Assembly: GCF_042675645.1 (NCBI RefSeq)
Contig: NZ_JBHTJH010000004.1
Coordinates: 62,001-126,000 of the forward strand
DNA: 64,000 nucleotides
Source: Sungkyunkwania multivorans
Lineage (GTDB): Bacteria > Bacteroidota > Bacteroidia > Flavobacteriales > Flavobacteriaceae
Reading direction: 5' to 3'
The notes below the pieces were generated by a model that ran no database searches, was not told where the DNA came from, and saw only the letters and a list, made by a program, of their open reading frames with translations. Numbering within the stretch: the stretch's first letter is position 1; every line of letters starts with the position of its first letter. A program made the position numbers and the translations under genes. Shown one piece after another: positions 1 to 8,022 of the stretch.

Positions 1-1
1 T

Positions 2-1387
2 GACCTAGAAGGCAACTTCGATCTGTCCAATTCCATAACGGTCACTCGACAAGGGCAGGCCAATGCAGGAACAATTGCTGGAGGCCCTTTTACCTTCACA
101 GTTGATGGTACCGCCGATAATGTAAGCGGGATCACACAGGACCTCACCAATGCCAGTGGTTCTAGTAGCACTTGGGTGATCACGGATGATACTGGTAATA
201 TTTTAGGTCTTCCACCTACGCTAGCAGATGTAGAAGGTGTAAACTTCGATGACGCCGGAGCAGGCGTGTGCCTTATATGGTACTTACGATATGAAGGAGA
301 AATTACAGGAGCCGCAATGGGCATGAATGCAAACAATATCCAAGGTAACTTTGACCTTTCCAACTCGATCACAGTGACAAGGAATTTACCCGCCGAGGCA
401 GGAACTATCTCGGGAGGTCCTTTCACCTTCGTGGTAGATGGAACGGTAGATAATGTTAGTGGAATCACACAGGATTTGAGTAATGCCAGCGGCTCCAATA
501 GTACATGGGTCATCACTGATGATGCGGGTAACATCTTAGGATTACCACCAACATTGGCCGATGTTGAAGGCGTCAACTTCGATGATGCAGGTGCAGGCGT
601 ATGTCTAATCTGGTACCTGCGTTATGAGGGAGAGATCACCGGGGCGGAGATGGGCATGAACGCCAGCGGTATTCAAGGTAACTTTGATCTTTCCAATGCT
701 ATCACCGTCACAAGAAATGTAGCTGCCAACGCCGGAACTATCGCTGGTGGACCCTTCACTTTCACAGTCGATGGTACCGTAGATAACGTAAGCGGGATCA
801 CACAGGACCTTACCAACGCTAGCGGTTCTAGCAGTACTTGGGTGATCACGGATGATGCGGGGAATATATTAGGATTGCCTCCAACCTTGGCAGCGGTAGA
901 AGGTGTTGACTTTGACGGAGCTGGGGTAGGTGTATGTCTTATCTGGTACCTACGATATGAGGGAGAGATCACGGGCGCCGAGATGGGCATGAACGCCAGT
1001 GGTATTCAAGGCAATTTTGACCTATCGAATTCAATTACAGTGACAAGAAATGCCATGGCCGAGGCAGGTACGATTTCGGGAGGTCCTTTTACCTTTACCG
1101 TAGACGGCACTCCTGATAACGTAAGCGGGATCACACAAGACCTTACCAACGCTAGCGGTTCTAGCAGTACTTGGGTGATCACGGATGATGCGGGGAATAT
1201 ATTAGGATTGCCTCCAACCTTGGCAGCGGTAGAAGGCGTGGATTTCGACGCTGCAGGAGCAGGTGTATGTCTAATCTGGCACCTTCGATACGAGGGAGAG
1301 ATCATGGGCGCCGAGATGGGCATGAACGCCAGTGGTATTCAAGGCAATTTTGACCTATCGAATTCAATTACAGTGACCCGAAATTAA
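2..1387 (+). CDS. Giant secreted repeat protein, 3' part only
   Basis: The reading frame is open from the left edge, so the start lies outside the window. It is built of 111-residue repeats: the motif GNFDLSN recurs at nt 11, 344, 677, 1010 and 1343, exactly 333 bp apart, giving four full units and a last partial one. Each unit reads roughly GGPFTFTVDGT - NVSGITQDL - STWVITDDAGNILGLPPTL - GVCLIWYLRYEGEITGA, with a single Cys. Composition (Thr, Asn, Gly, Asp; few Lys) and beta-rich repeats are typical of very large exported surface proteins of Flavobacteriia. The protein stops at TVTRN, directly after a repeat boundary, with no recognisable type IX sorting domain or anchor, which is unusual. 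Function is unknown; adhesion or matrix is an inference from architecture only. Confidence 0.85.
   Translation, partial: DLEGNFDLSNSITVTRQGQANAGTIAGGPFTFTVDGTADNVSGITQDLTNASGSSSTWVITDDTGNILGLPPTLADVEGVNFDDAGAGVCLIWYLRYEGEITGAAMGMNANNIQGNFDLSNSITVTRNLPAEAGTISGGPFTFVVDGTVDNVSGITQDLSNASGSNSTWVITDDAGNILGLPPTLADVEGVNFDDAGAGVCLIWYLRYEGEITGAEMGMNASGIQGNFDLSNAITVTRNVAANAGTIAGGPFTFTVDGTVDNVSGITQDLTNASGSSSTWVITDDAGNILGLPPTLAAVEGVDFDGAGVGVCLIWYLRYEGEITGAEMGMNASGIQGNFDLSNSITVTRNAMAEAGTISGGPFTFTVDGTPDNVSGITQDLTNASGSSSTWVITDDAGNILGLPPTLAAVEGVDFDAAGAGVCLIWHLRYEGEIMGAEMGMNASGIQGNFDLSNSITVTRN
11..1342 (+). repeat. Tandem 333-bp coding repeats (four units)
   Basis: Units begin at 11, 344, 677 and 1010. Divergence is patchy: about 115 bp around 785-900 is nearly identical to 1118-1233, and 976-1043 is identical to 1309-1376, while other stretches differ at many synonymous sites. 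This mosaic indicates local gene conversion between units. Confidence 0.9.
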
Positions 1388-1392
1388 TCGAC

Positions 1393-1425
1393 AGAACTGG
1401 AATATGACTTTCATATTTCAGTTCT
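1393..1425 (+). terminator. Hairpin after the repeat-protein gene
   Basis: A 15-bp stem (AGAACTGGAATATGA against TCATATTTCAGTTCT, one mismatch) with a 3-nt loop lies 5 bp after the stop codon. Only a weak T-run follows, so it may be a terminator or an mRNA 3' stabiliser. Confidence 0.55.
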
Positions 1426-1509
1426 TCAGCATTTATGTTTAGTTATTTGTTGTTAGATTAGGAGCGCAATTCCGACTTATGGGTTGCGCTTCTTTTATTT
1501 ATCGCTCTT

Positions 1510-2073
1510 ATGAAACTAAAAAGACCCTCTCTAATAAATCTCGTTTTTGTAGCATTCATAGTCCTCATGATCATCCCGCAAACACGAATGCCAATACAGG
1601 TGTTCTTCAACAAAGCTATTGGACTGTTCGCCCCTAGTATCAATGATGCGGGGAGTAGAGAAAAGCTTGCTAACTACGATTTCATGATGGCCAGCCGAGA
1701 GGGGAGACAAGTAAATCTCAAAGATTTCTCAGGCAAGGTGGTGTTGGTCAACTTTTGGGCGACATGGTGCCCTCCTTGTATTGCAGAGATGCCTAGCCTT
1801 CAGAAGTTATATGATGACTATAAGGGGAAGGTGGCCTTTGTCCTTGTCACATCGGATGATGAAGCGACGGTAGTAAATTTCATGGAAAAAAACGGGTATA
1901 CTATGCCATTTTACTTTCAACGGTCTTTGGCGCCAAAAGAGATTCGCTCTTCAGGAATCCCTGCAACATACCTTATCGATCTCAACGGAGAGATCGTTAT
2001 CGACAAGGTGGGTGCTGCCAACTGGAATAGCGATACGGTAAGGGCAACCATCGATATGCTACTTACTCAGTAA
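1510..2073 (+). CDS. TlpA-like membrane-anchored thioredoxin-fold protein
   Basis: 187 aa. An N-terminal hydrophobic segment (about residues 9-25) would anchor it in the inner membrane with the thioredoxin fold in the periplasm. The active site is WCPPC within VNFWATWCPPCIAEMPSL (about residues 79-96), and the cis-Pro region GIPATYLID lies near the C terminus. The family (TlpA/ResA/AhpC-TSA) reduces periplasmic disulfides, for example in cytochrome c maturation; the actual partner cannot be told from this locus. Its last 15 bp overlap the convergent hydrolase gene. No cytochrome maturation genes are adjacent. Confidence 0.9.
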   Translation: MKLKRPSLINLVFVAFIVLMIIPQTRMPIQVFFNKAIGLFAPSINDAGSREKLANYDFMMASREGRQVNLKDFSGKVVLVNFWATWCPPCIAEMPSLQKLYDDYKGKVAFVLVTSDDEATVVNFMEKNGYTMPFYFQRSLAPKEIRSSGIPATYLIDLNGEIVIDKVGAANWNSDTVRATIDMLLTQ

Positions 2074-2991
2074 AAAATCCTTTACATCCATCGCACTTTT
2101 TCTAGGAATTTCTTCCATAGGTACATGTCCTACCTCGTCGTAGATCTTCAAATTCGAATTAGGAAGGTCCTCGTGAAATCTTTTGGCATTCTCAACGGGA
2201 ATCCAAATATCCTCCTTCCCCCAGAGGATCAAGGTCGGATTTTGAATTTCTCCGATGCGAACATATGAACCACCGCCCTTGGTACGAGCTCGATCGATGA
2301 ACGCTTGTCTATTCCCTTGTCGTAATTGAAGATCATAATACCTTTCTAAAAGTGGCGTCGTGACCAGGTCATCGTTGTGATACACTTCTCTCAAACTTTT
2401 TCTAACGAGTGATTTTGGAGTAAAATGTCTTACGATGGTCGAGCCTATATCATTTTTCGCCAGTTTGAATGCTAATGAGATTTCTTTGTTTGTAGGATAT
2501 CCCGAAGCGTTGAGTAAGATCAGTTTGTTTACTTTCATCGGAAACTTCAGCGCATAGTTCCATGCGATGTTTCCGCCTAGGGAGTTTCCGCCCAAATGAA
2601 AATTTTGAAGATTCAAACGCTTCAAGAAACGATCTAAAAATGATACATAATAATCGATGGAGTAATCGCCAGTGTCATTTGGGCCAGTAAGCCCAAAAGC
2701 GGGCAGGTCCAAACTGATGATCGTAAAACTATTTGATAGTTCCTTGGTCCATGCCTCCCAAGCATGTAAAGAGGCCGCTGTGCCATGTAACAGGACCAGC
2801 GCAGGACCACGGCCATTGATCCGATAATGAACCGGCATTTCGTCTATCGTCATAAATTGAGAATCTTCATAGGCGTAGCGATGCCTTAATTCGTTTACAT
2901 CAACATCAGGAGCGTAGCTCACAAAGCATATAGCCGCGATTAGTATAACAACACTGATAAGAAAATATTTATGGAGTGATCTAAATTTCAT
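2059..2991 (-). CDS. Alpha/beta hydrolase, membrane-anchored or secreted
   Basis: 310 aa. N-terminal hydrophobic stretch (about residues 9-26), then a classic alpha/beta-hydrolase core: oxyanion region LVLLHGTAAS, nucleophile elbow GNSLGG, acid in LWGKEDIWIP and catalytic His in EVGHVPMEE. The closest architecture is the epoxide hydrolase/haloalkane dehalogenase/esterase group; the substrate is unknown. It lies 74 bp downstream of the cruF-like gene on the same strand, so it may be the distal gene of the carotenoid operon, for instance acting on a carotenoid ester, but that is an inference from position only. Confidence 0.85.
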   Translation of the reverse strand: MKFRSLHKYFLISVVILIAAICFVSYAPDVDVNELRHRYAYEDSQFMTIDEMPVHYRINGRGPALVLLHGTAASLHAWEAWTKELSNSFTIISLDLPAFGLTGPNDTGDYSIDYYVSFLDRFLKRLNLQNFHLGGNSLGGNIAWNYALKFPMKVNKLILLNASGYPTNKEISLAFKLAKNDIGSTIVRHFTPKSLVRKSLREVYHNDDLVTTPLLERYYDLQLRQGNRQAFIDRARTKGGGSYVRIGEIQNPTLILWGKEDIWIPVENAKRFHEDLPNSNLKIYDEVGHVPMEEIPRKSAMDVKDFLLSK

Positions 2992-3065
2992 AGGAAAAAG
3001 TTACAAATAATCTAATTCATATATCGACGATAGAATGACCTTTGCGATAGGGACTCTCACCCACG

Positions 3066-3710
3066 TTATAGGTGCCAAAAGAAAAAGTAAACAAAGAATG
3101 CCAATTGTGAAGCATAGAGGTGCTGAGCAAAAATAGGGTGAATGGATATTTTGGCCCGAAGCAATACCAGATGAAGAAAAACCGCCACAAAGAACCAGCC
3201 AACGTAATTTTGCAATGGGGCAACTTGTCCGTCAAAGGCCCAAAAATCAAATATTGGGGCACTTACTTCCATAAATAGATCTAGAAAAACCATCAGGGCT
3301 GCGCCGATAACCGCTCTGACCCAATAATTGAGACTGATCTTTTTGGAGATCTCGGAGGTGATAAATACTAGAATTGCCCAGTTCACACCGATCAGATAGG
3401 GAACACCATCTAGTTTTGGTCCGAAATTCTGCCCATAGCTATAATCACCAAAAATTAATCCGTAATGAACGCCCAACCATTCAACAAAAATACCAAAGGC
3501 ACCTATGAAAAGGAATAGCCCCCATTTTTTTGAAGTGTTCAGAGGAAATACAAGGACGGATGTGATAAGGATCAAGATCATGTTCAGCGGAGTCTTATCT
3601 GTGAACCATTCGCTTTGTCCCATGCTAATTCCGATAACTGCAGTTATATTGAACAGCCAAATCAAAAAAATGGATAGATGTCGTATGCGGGTCTTGTCTT
3701 TTGTCATCAT
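3066..3710 (-). CDS. cruF: CruF-type carotenoid 1',2'-hydratase (DUF422 family)
   Basis: 214 aa, multi-pass membrane protein of the carotenoid biosynthesis protein family (Caroten_synth/DUF422). Diagnostic stretches are EWLGVHYGLIFGDYSYG, GPKLDGVPYLIGVNWAI, a conserved membrane-region DLFMEVSAP, and NYVGWFF. CruF adds water to the terminal double bond of acyclic or monocyclic carotenoids, giving the 1'-hydroxyl of saproxanthin, myxol or bacterioruberin-type pigments. The start overlaps the stop of the upstream crtD-type gene by 4 bp, which implies translational coupling. It is not the PxE-type lycopene cyclase CrtYcd. Confidence 0.8.
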   Translation of the reverse strand: MMTKDKTRIRHLSIFLIWLFNITAVIGISMGQSEWFTDKTPLNMILILITSVLVFPLNTSKKWGLFLFIGAFGIFVEWLGVHYGLIFGDYSYGQNFGPKLDGVPYLIGVNWAILVFITSEISKKISLNYWVRAVIGAALMVFLDLFMEVSAPIFDFWAFDGQVAPLQNYVGWFFVAVFLHLVLLRAKISIHPIFAQHLYASQLAFFVYFFFWHL

Positions 3711-5179
3711 TTTTTTGCATTTGATACTAAGTCACTGGTGATCTTGGCGGATAGCAAACATAGCGGAATTCCACCCCCAGGATGCACAGAACCCCCACAA
3801 AAATACAAATGCTTTATGCTTCGACTAAAATTTGGATGCCTCAAAAATGCAGCGAATCGATCATTGCTCGCCGCTCCGTATAGCGCGCCGCGATAGCTAC
3901 TGGTGTCTGACTCTATGCCGATCGGGTCCCACACCTGTTCGGTAACTATATACTGCTCGATATCTGTTCCAAGGACACGATCGATCTTTTCGATGATCGA
4001 TCTTCTTGCTTTCAATTTCAATGCTTCCCAGTCCTGACCGTAATTCCCTGGGGTATTGATCATCACAAACCAATTCTCGCAACCTTTAGGGGCGTCTGTG
4101 GCTTCCTCCTTAGCGCTGATATTTATATATACCGTCGGGTCTTCGGATAGGTCTTTTTCTGAGAATAAGGAATTAAATTCGGCCTCATAATCATCACTGA
4201 ACAAGATATTGTGAAGGTCTAACTTCGGAAAGGTTTTTTTGATACCCCAATAAAAGATCAATGCCGAGCTGGACCGCTCCTGATGCAAGGTCCTTTCTGG
4301 CGCATCGACTTCATGGAGTAGTTTTCGATAGGTGGGATGAACGTCCATATTGGATACGATGATATCACCAAATGATCGTTGATCGGTAGTTTCGACCCCT
4401 ACTGCTTTTTGGCCCTTAAGAATGATCTTTGTCACGGCTTTTTCAAAGTGAAACACCACACCCTGTTCCTTGGCAAGCTCAAATAAACTTTGACTTATGC
4501 GATGCATGCCTCCTTTTGGGAAGAACGTGCCATAATACATTTCCAGATGTGGGATCATGGACATGATGCCAGGGGTTTTATAAGGTGAGGAGCCATTGTA
4601 CGTAGCGTATCGATCAAAGAGTTGAATGAGCTTTTTGTTGCCAAATGCTTTCTCGTTCGTTCGATGCAAGGTGTTCATTAGATCGAGGCGATATATCTGT
4701 AGAATGGCTTCAAATGTTTCTTTAGTTAGATAAGAACGCATCTTATGAAGCGAATTTTCCAAGAACAACTTGGCCGTCAGGTCATATTTGAGTTGGTTCT
4801 TTTTGAGGTATTTTGATATGGTCGATGCTTGCTCGTCGAATTTTGAAGCAGCCTCATTTACAAACGTATCTAATGAAGCTTTTGCAGAAAAACGGGTGCC
4901 ATCTTCCCAAAAGTAGTTACAAATGACATCTTTTTTTTTGTAGACAAAGTATTTTTTGGGGTCGTTCTCGAATAGTTCAAAAAGCTCATCGATGAGATGA
5001 GGCATCGTTAAGAGTGATGGGCCCGTATCAAAACGAAAGCCATCTTTTTCTATGACATGAAGTTTACCTCCAGGATATGAATTTGCCTCAAAGACCTCTA
5101 CATCATAGCCTTTTTTTTTGAGTCGTAGGGCAGTGGCCAAACCAGCAATGCCGGCTCCAATGATAATTGCTTTGGCCAT
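3707..5179 (-). CDS. crtD: CrtD-type carotenoid 3',4'-desaturase
   Basis: 490 aa FAD-dependent CrtI-superfamily desaturase. N-terminal dinucleotide fold IIIGAGIAGLATALRLKKKG, second motif GFRFDTGPSLLTMP, and C-terminal FAD-contact region FCGGSVHPGGGIPLCLLSAK. The HPGGGIP form of the C-terminal motif and pairing with CruF fit CrtD (1'-hydroxycarotenoid 3',4'-desaturase) rather than phytoene desaturase, which is supplied by the separate crtI copy. It lies 14 bp after crtZ and overlaps cruF by 4 bp. Expected role: conversion of 1'-hydroxylated intermediates toward saproxanthin/myxol. An acyclic ketocarotenoid desaturase/oxygenase is the alternative. Confidence 0.75.
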   Translation of the reverse strand: MAKAIIIGAGIAGLATALRLKKKGYDVEVFEANSYPGGKLHVIEKDGFRFDTGPSLLTMPHLIDELFELFENDPKKYFVYKKKDVICNYFWEDGTRFSAKASLDTFVNEAASKFDEQASTISKYLKKNQLKYDLTAKLFLENSLHKMRSYLTKETFEAILQIYRLDLMNTLHRTNEKAFGNKKLIQLFDRYATYNGSSPYKTPGIMSMIPHLEMYYGTFFPKGGMHRISQSLFELAKEQGVVFHFEKAVTKIILKGQKAVGVETTDQRSFGDIIVSNMDVHPTYRKLLHEVDAPERTLHQERSSSALIFYWGIKKTFPKLDLHNILFSDDYEAEFNSLFSEKDLSEDPTVYINISAKEEATDAPKGCENWFVMINTPGNYGQDWEALKLKARRSIIEKIDRVLGTDIEQYIVTEQVWDPIGIESDTSSYRGALYGAASNDRFAAFLRHPNFSRSIKHLYFCGGSVHPGGGIPLCLLSAKITSDLVSNAKK

Positions 5180-5193
5180 AACTCAGAAAGAGG

Positions 5194-5643
5194 CTATTTC
5201 TTAAAATATTTGAAGGGGACAAACAACATTCCAAAGCATTCACCTTTGTCTTTACCCAAATGTTTATGGTGGATTTTGTGAGCACGACGTATACCGCGTG
5301 CATACCAGTTATTGGCATTTCTAAACAGTTTGAAGCGCTGATGAATAAAAATGTCATGAACTAGAAAATAAGTGGCTCCATAGGCCATAATTCCTATACC
5401 GATAGGCCAGCCGTACCAGAAAGAGGTGTTGACGGCGATCATAATAAAGCTCATGCTCACCACCGCATAGAATATGAAAAATGCATCATTACGCTCAAAC
5501 CACGAATCGTGATCTTTGCGGTGATGGTCTTTGTGCAAAGACCAAAGGAAGCCATGCATAATGTATTTGTGGGTAAACCATGCCATGAATTCCATGATAC
5601 CAAAGGTGCCAAGAAAGATAATGATCCAAATAGCTATTTTCAT
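5194..5643 (-). CDS. crtZ: Beta-carotene hydroxylase (CrtZ)
   Basis: 149 aa membrane di-iron hydroxylase of the fatty-acid hydroxylase/CrtZ family. The His-box clusters are visible in order: HKYIMHG, HKDHHRKDH, HDIFIHQRF and RRAHKIHHKHLGK, separated by hydrophobic segments. CrtZ hydroxylates C3 of beta-ionone rings, giving zeaxanthin from beta-carotene or the 3-hydroxyl of saproxanthin/myxol. It therefore needs a cyclised substrate although no cyclase gene is present in this cluster. It sits 21 bp after crtB and 14 bp before the crtD-type gene. Confidence 0.92.
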   Translation of the reverse strand: MKIAIWIIIFLGTFGIMEFMAWFTHKYIMHGFLWSLHKDHHRKDHDSWFERNDAFFIFYAVVSMSFIMIAVNTSFWYGWPIGIGIMAYGATYFLVHDIFIHQRFKLFRNANNWYARGIRRAHKIHHKHLGKDKGECFGMLFVPFKYFKK

Positions 5644-5664
5644 TCTGATTAAATGTGCGTTTCG

Positions 5665-6504
5665 TTATAACAAATTTAGTCGATAATTTACATACGAGGA
5701 AGCCAAAAGTCCTACCTTTTGGTAGTTTGGAACTCGTATTCTGGTGGTTTTGATCTTTAAAGAGGGAGTCCGTTTCAATTTGAACAACAATTTGCGATAA
5801 TATTTGTAGGCCGTATATACGCCAAACTTCGCTTCGACCGGCAATTGCGTAATTCCTGCATAGCCGATAGCGAAATCTTGTTCGATCTCTGAGATGATCT
5901 TCCTTTTATCCTCTTCATTCAAATGCTGAAGATCGGTATCTGGGAAGTAAGTACGACCTAGATCGTCATGGTCGGCTTTAAGATCCCGTAAAAAGTTCAC
6001 CTTTTGAAATGCCGAACCTAGAGCCATCGCGGAGGTTCTTAGCTCGCTGTATTTATCCATGTCGCCTTTGACGAATACGGTGAGACACATTAGGCCGACC
6101 ACATCAGCGGAGCCATAGATATATTCTTGATATTCTTCATGCGTTGTATATACCTTCTTTTCTAGGTCCTGTCGCATGCTTTTCATAAATGCATCGATCA
6201 ACTCTTTTCCTATACCATACGTATTCACCGTATGTTGAAATGAATTGAGAATGGGATTCATGCTTATGCCATTTTTCAAGGCAAGCTCCAGATCCTTCTC
6301 GAATTTCTCAAAAAGTTCTTCTTTATTGTAATCATGAAAAGTATCTACGATCTCGTCTGCAAATCGGACAAAGCCATAGATATTGTAGATATCTTGTCTT
6401 ATAGAGGGAGCCAACATTTTTGTGGCCAATGAGAATGAGGTGCTATAGGACTCGGTTACTAATTTGCTGCAACCAGCAGATACATTGTCAAAAATTACTT
6501 TCAT
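5665..6504 (-). CDS. crtB: Phytoene synthase
   Basis: 279 aa trans-isoprenyl diphosphate synthase of the squalene/phytoene synthase family. The two Asp-rich motifs are present: ADEIVDTFHDYNKEE near residue 50 and NFLRDLKADHDDLGRTYFP near residue 170, as is the GSADVVGLMCL region. It condenses two geranylgeranyl diphosphates to phytoene, the committed step of carotenoid synthesis. Its ATG overlaps the crtI stop codon by 4 bp (ATGA), so the two are translationally coupled. Confidence 0.95.
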   Translation of the reverse strand: MKVIFDNVSAGCSKLVTESYSTSFSLATKMLAPSIRQDIYNIYGFVRFADEIVDTFHDYNKEELFEKFEKDLELALKNGISMNPILNSFQHTVNTYGIGKELIDAFMKSMRQDLEKKVYTTHEEYQEYIYGSADVVGLMCLTVFVKGDMDKYSELRTSAMALGSAFQKVNFLRDLKADHDDLGRTYFPDTDLQHLNEEDKRKIISEIEQDFAIGYAGITQLPVEAKFGVYTAYKYYRKLLFKLKRTPSLKIKTTRIRVPNYQKVGLLASSYVNYRLNLL

Positions 6505-7970
6505 TGAATTGGGTGATGTTGGTTAATAAGTTCTGCCGCCAATTTCCCTGAGATCAAAGATGGTGGTACACCTGGGCCAGGAACAGTAAGCTGCCCAGTA
6601 AAAAACAAGTTCTTCACTTTTTTACTTTTCAGCTTGGGTCTTAAAAATGCCGTTTGCATCAGTGTATTGGCCATACCGTATGCATTTCCTTTGTACGAAT
6701 TGTAATCTTTTACAAAGTCGTTTACACAAAAGGACTCTTTAAATATAATGTTTTTTGTGATGTCTTGGTCGGTAAGGCGTTGAAACCGCTCCATAATAAT
6801 GTCAAAATACTGTTCTCTTACCTCTGGAGTGTCCTCGATTCCTGGGGCTAGCGGTATGAGAAAAATTCCCGCTTCTTTTCCCTCAGGGGCGGCGCTGGCA
6901 TCGGTCTTAGAAGGAAAACTGGCATAAAATAGAGGTTCTTTTGGCCATTTGGGATCATCGTAGATGGCCTCGGCATGTACGTCAAAATCGACATCGAAGA
7001 ATAGCGTATGATGTACCACATTCTCTAATTTCTTTGAAAAGCCTACATAAAAAAGAAGGGAAGAGGGCGCAAATGTTTTCTTTTTCCAGTAGGATTCCGA
7101 ATATTGCCGGTCCTTTTTGTCCAACAGGGTTTCTGAATGATGATAGTCCGCACCGCTAAGAACGATATCCGATTCAATGGTCTTACCATTGACCACGATA
7201 CCAGTGGCCTTTCCATTTTTCGTGATTATTTTTTCTACCGGACTCTCCGTGTGGATCTTCACATTGAGCTCTTGCGCAAGTTTGGCCATACCTTCGATGA
7301 CGCTGTACATGCCATTTTTGGGATGCCAGGTACCGAGTCCGAAATCAGCAAAATTCATGAAGTTGTAAAATGCAGGGGTATCGCTAGGCTTCGCACCAAG
7401 AAAAAGTACTGGAAACTCCAGGATCTGTGCCAGTCGTTTGTTCTTGAACTCGCTGCGCACCATCTTTTTGATGTTGCTCATGAATAAGCCTAATTTTTTG
7501 ATGGTCTTGGGTGTCACGAGTTCTAATGGTGAAACACCAGGTCTGTACACGAGATCCTTGATGGCAATATCATAGTTCTCCTGTGCACTGGCGATAAAGG
7601 AGCGCAATTTTGCGCCACTTCCTGCTTCTTCCTTTTCAAAGGTCGCACAGATCTTTTCTAGCGAGTCCTCGATGGAAATATAGTCGAGCTCGCCGAAGTA
7701 AACGTTGTAAGCAGGATTTAGTTTTTCAATGGAATAATAGTCGGAAGGTTTCTTATCGAAGTCGCCGAAGAAGCGCTCGAAGATATCAGGCATCCAATAC
7801 CATGTGGGTCCAATGTCAAAAGTGAACCCTTCTTTCTTTAATTGCCTGGCCCTACCGCCGATCGTAGCATTCTTTTCATAGATGGTAACATCGTAGTGGG
7901 CCTTGGCCAAATAGCAGGATGCCGCGAGGGCTGAAAATCCCGAACCGATAATCGAAACTGATTTCTTCAT
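6501..7970 (-). CDS. crtI: Phytoene desaturase
   Basis: 489 aa FAD-dependent desaturase. N-terminal Rossmann motif SIIGSGFSALAASCYLAKA, then GFTFDIGPTWYWMPD, and the CrtI C-terminal signature FFTGQLTVPGPGVPPSLISG. It converts phytoene to lycopene. I place the start at ATG 7970, giving MKKSVSIIGSG. A 10-codon upstream extension would begin with TTG at 8000, would translate the operator palindrome, and does not look like protein. The palindrome GTTTAAC-N14-GTTAAAC ends directly against the ATG, so regulation at this point is likely. Confidence 0.95.
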   Translation of the reverse strand: MKKSVSIIGSGFSALAASCYLAKAHYDVTIYEKNATIGGRARQLKKEGFTFDIGPTWYWMPDIFERFFGDFDKKPSDYYSIEKLNPAYNVYFGELDYISIEDSLEKICATFEKEEAGSGAKLRSFIASAQENYDIAIKDLVYRPGVSPLELVTPKTIKKLGLFMSNIKKMVRSEFKNKRLAQILEFPVLFLGAKPSDTPAFYNFMNFADFGLGTWHPKNGMYSVIEGMAKLAQELNVKIHTESPVEKIITKNGKATGIVVNGKTIESDIVLSGADYHHSETLLDKKDRQYSESYWKKKTFAPSSLLFYVGFSKKLENVVHHTLFFDVDFDVHAEAIYDDPKWPKEPLFYASFPSKTDASAAPEGKEAGIFLIPLAPGIEDTPEVREQYFDIIMERFQRLTDQDITKNIIFKESFCVNDFVKDYNSYKGNAYGMANTLMQTAFLRPKLKSKKVKNLFFTGQLTVPGPGVPPSLISGKLAAELINQHHPIQ

Positions 7971-7998
7971 GTTTAACAAATATAGATAAAAGTTAAAC
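7971..7998 (-). promoter_or_regulatory. Candidate regulator operator and promoter of crtI
   Basis: Perfect inverted repeat GTTTAAC-N14-GTTAAAC. On the minus strand it contains TATATTTG (7984 to 7977), matching the Bacteroidota -7 box TAnnTTTG, and it abuts the crtI ATG. The same element occurs before the MerR gene (8927-8954) and between the FAS1 and MORN-like genes (59710-59737). A transcript starting here would be nearly leaderless. Confidence 0.7.
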
Positions 7999-8022
7999 AA
8001 ATCATCAGTAGGGATTGTAATT

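Noticed and set aside
673..1323. Two antisense frames of 105 residues
   Set aside because: They are exactly 333 bp apart and mirror the coding repeat; shadows of the sense gene.
3066..3710. Lycopene cyclase (CrtYcd) identity for the last operon gene
   Set aside because: The conserved stretches are those of CruF/DUF422 and the PxE-type cyclase motifs are absent.
7971..8000. N-terminal extension of CrtI from TTG 8000
   Set aside because: Ten codons only, all inside the palindrome, no family similarity; ATG 7970 is the standard start.
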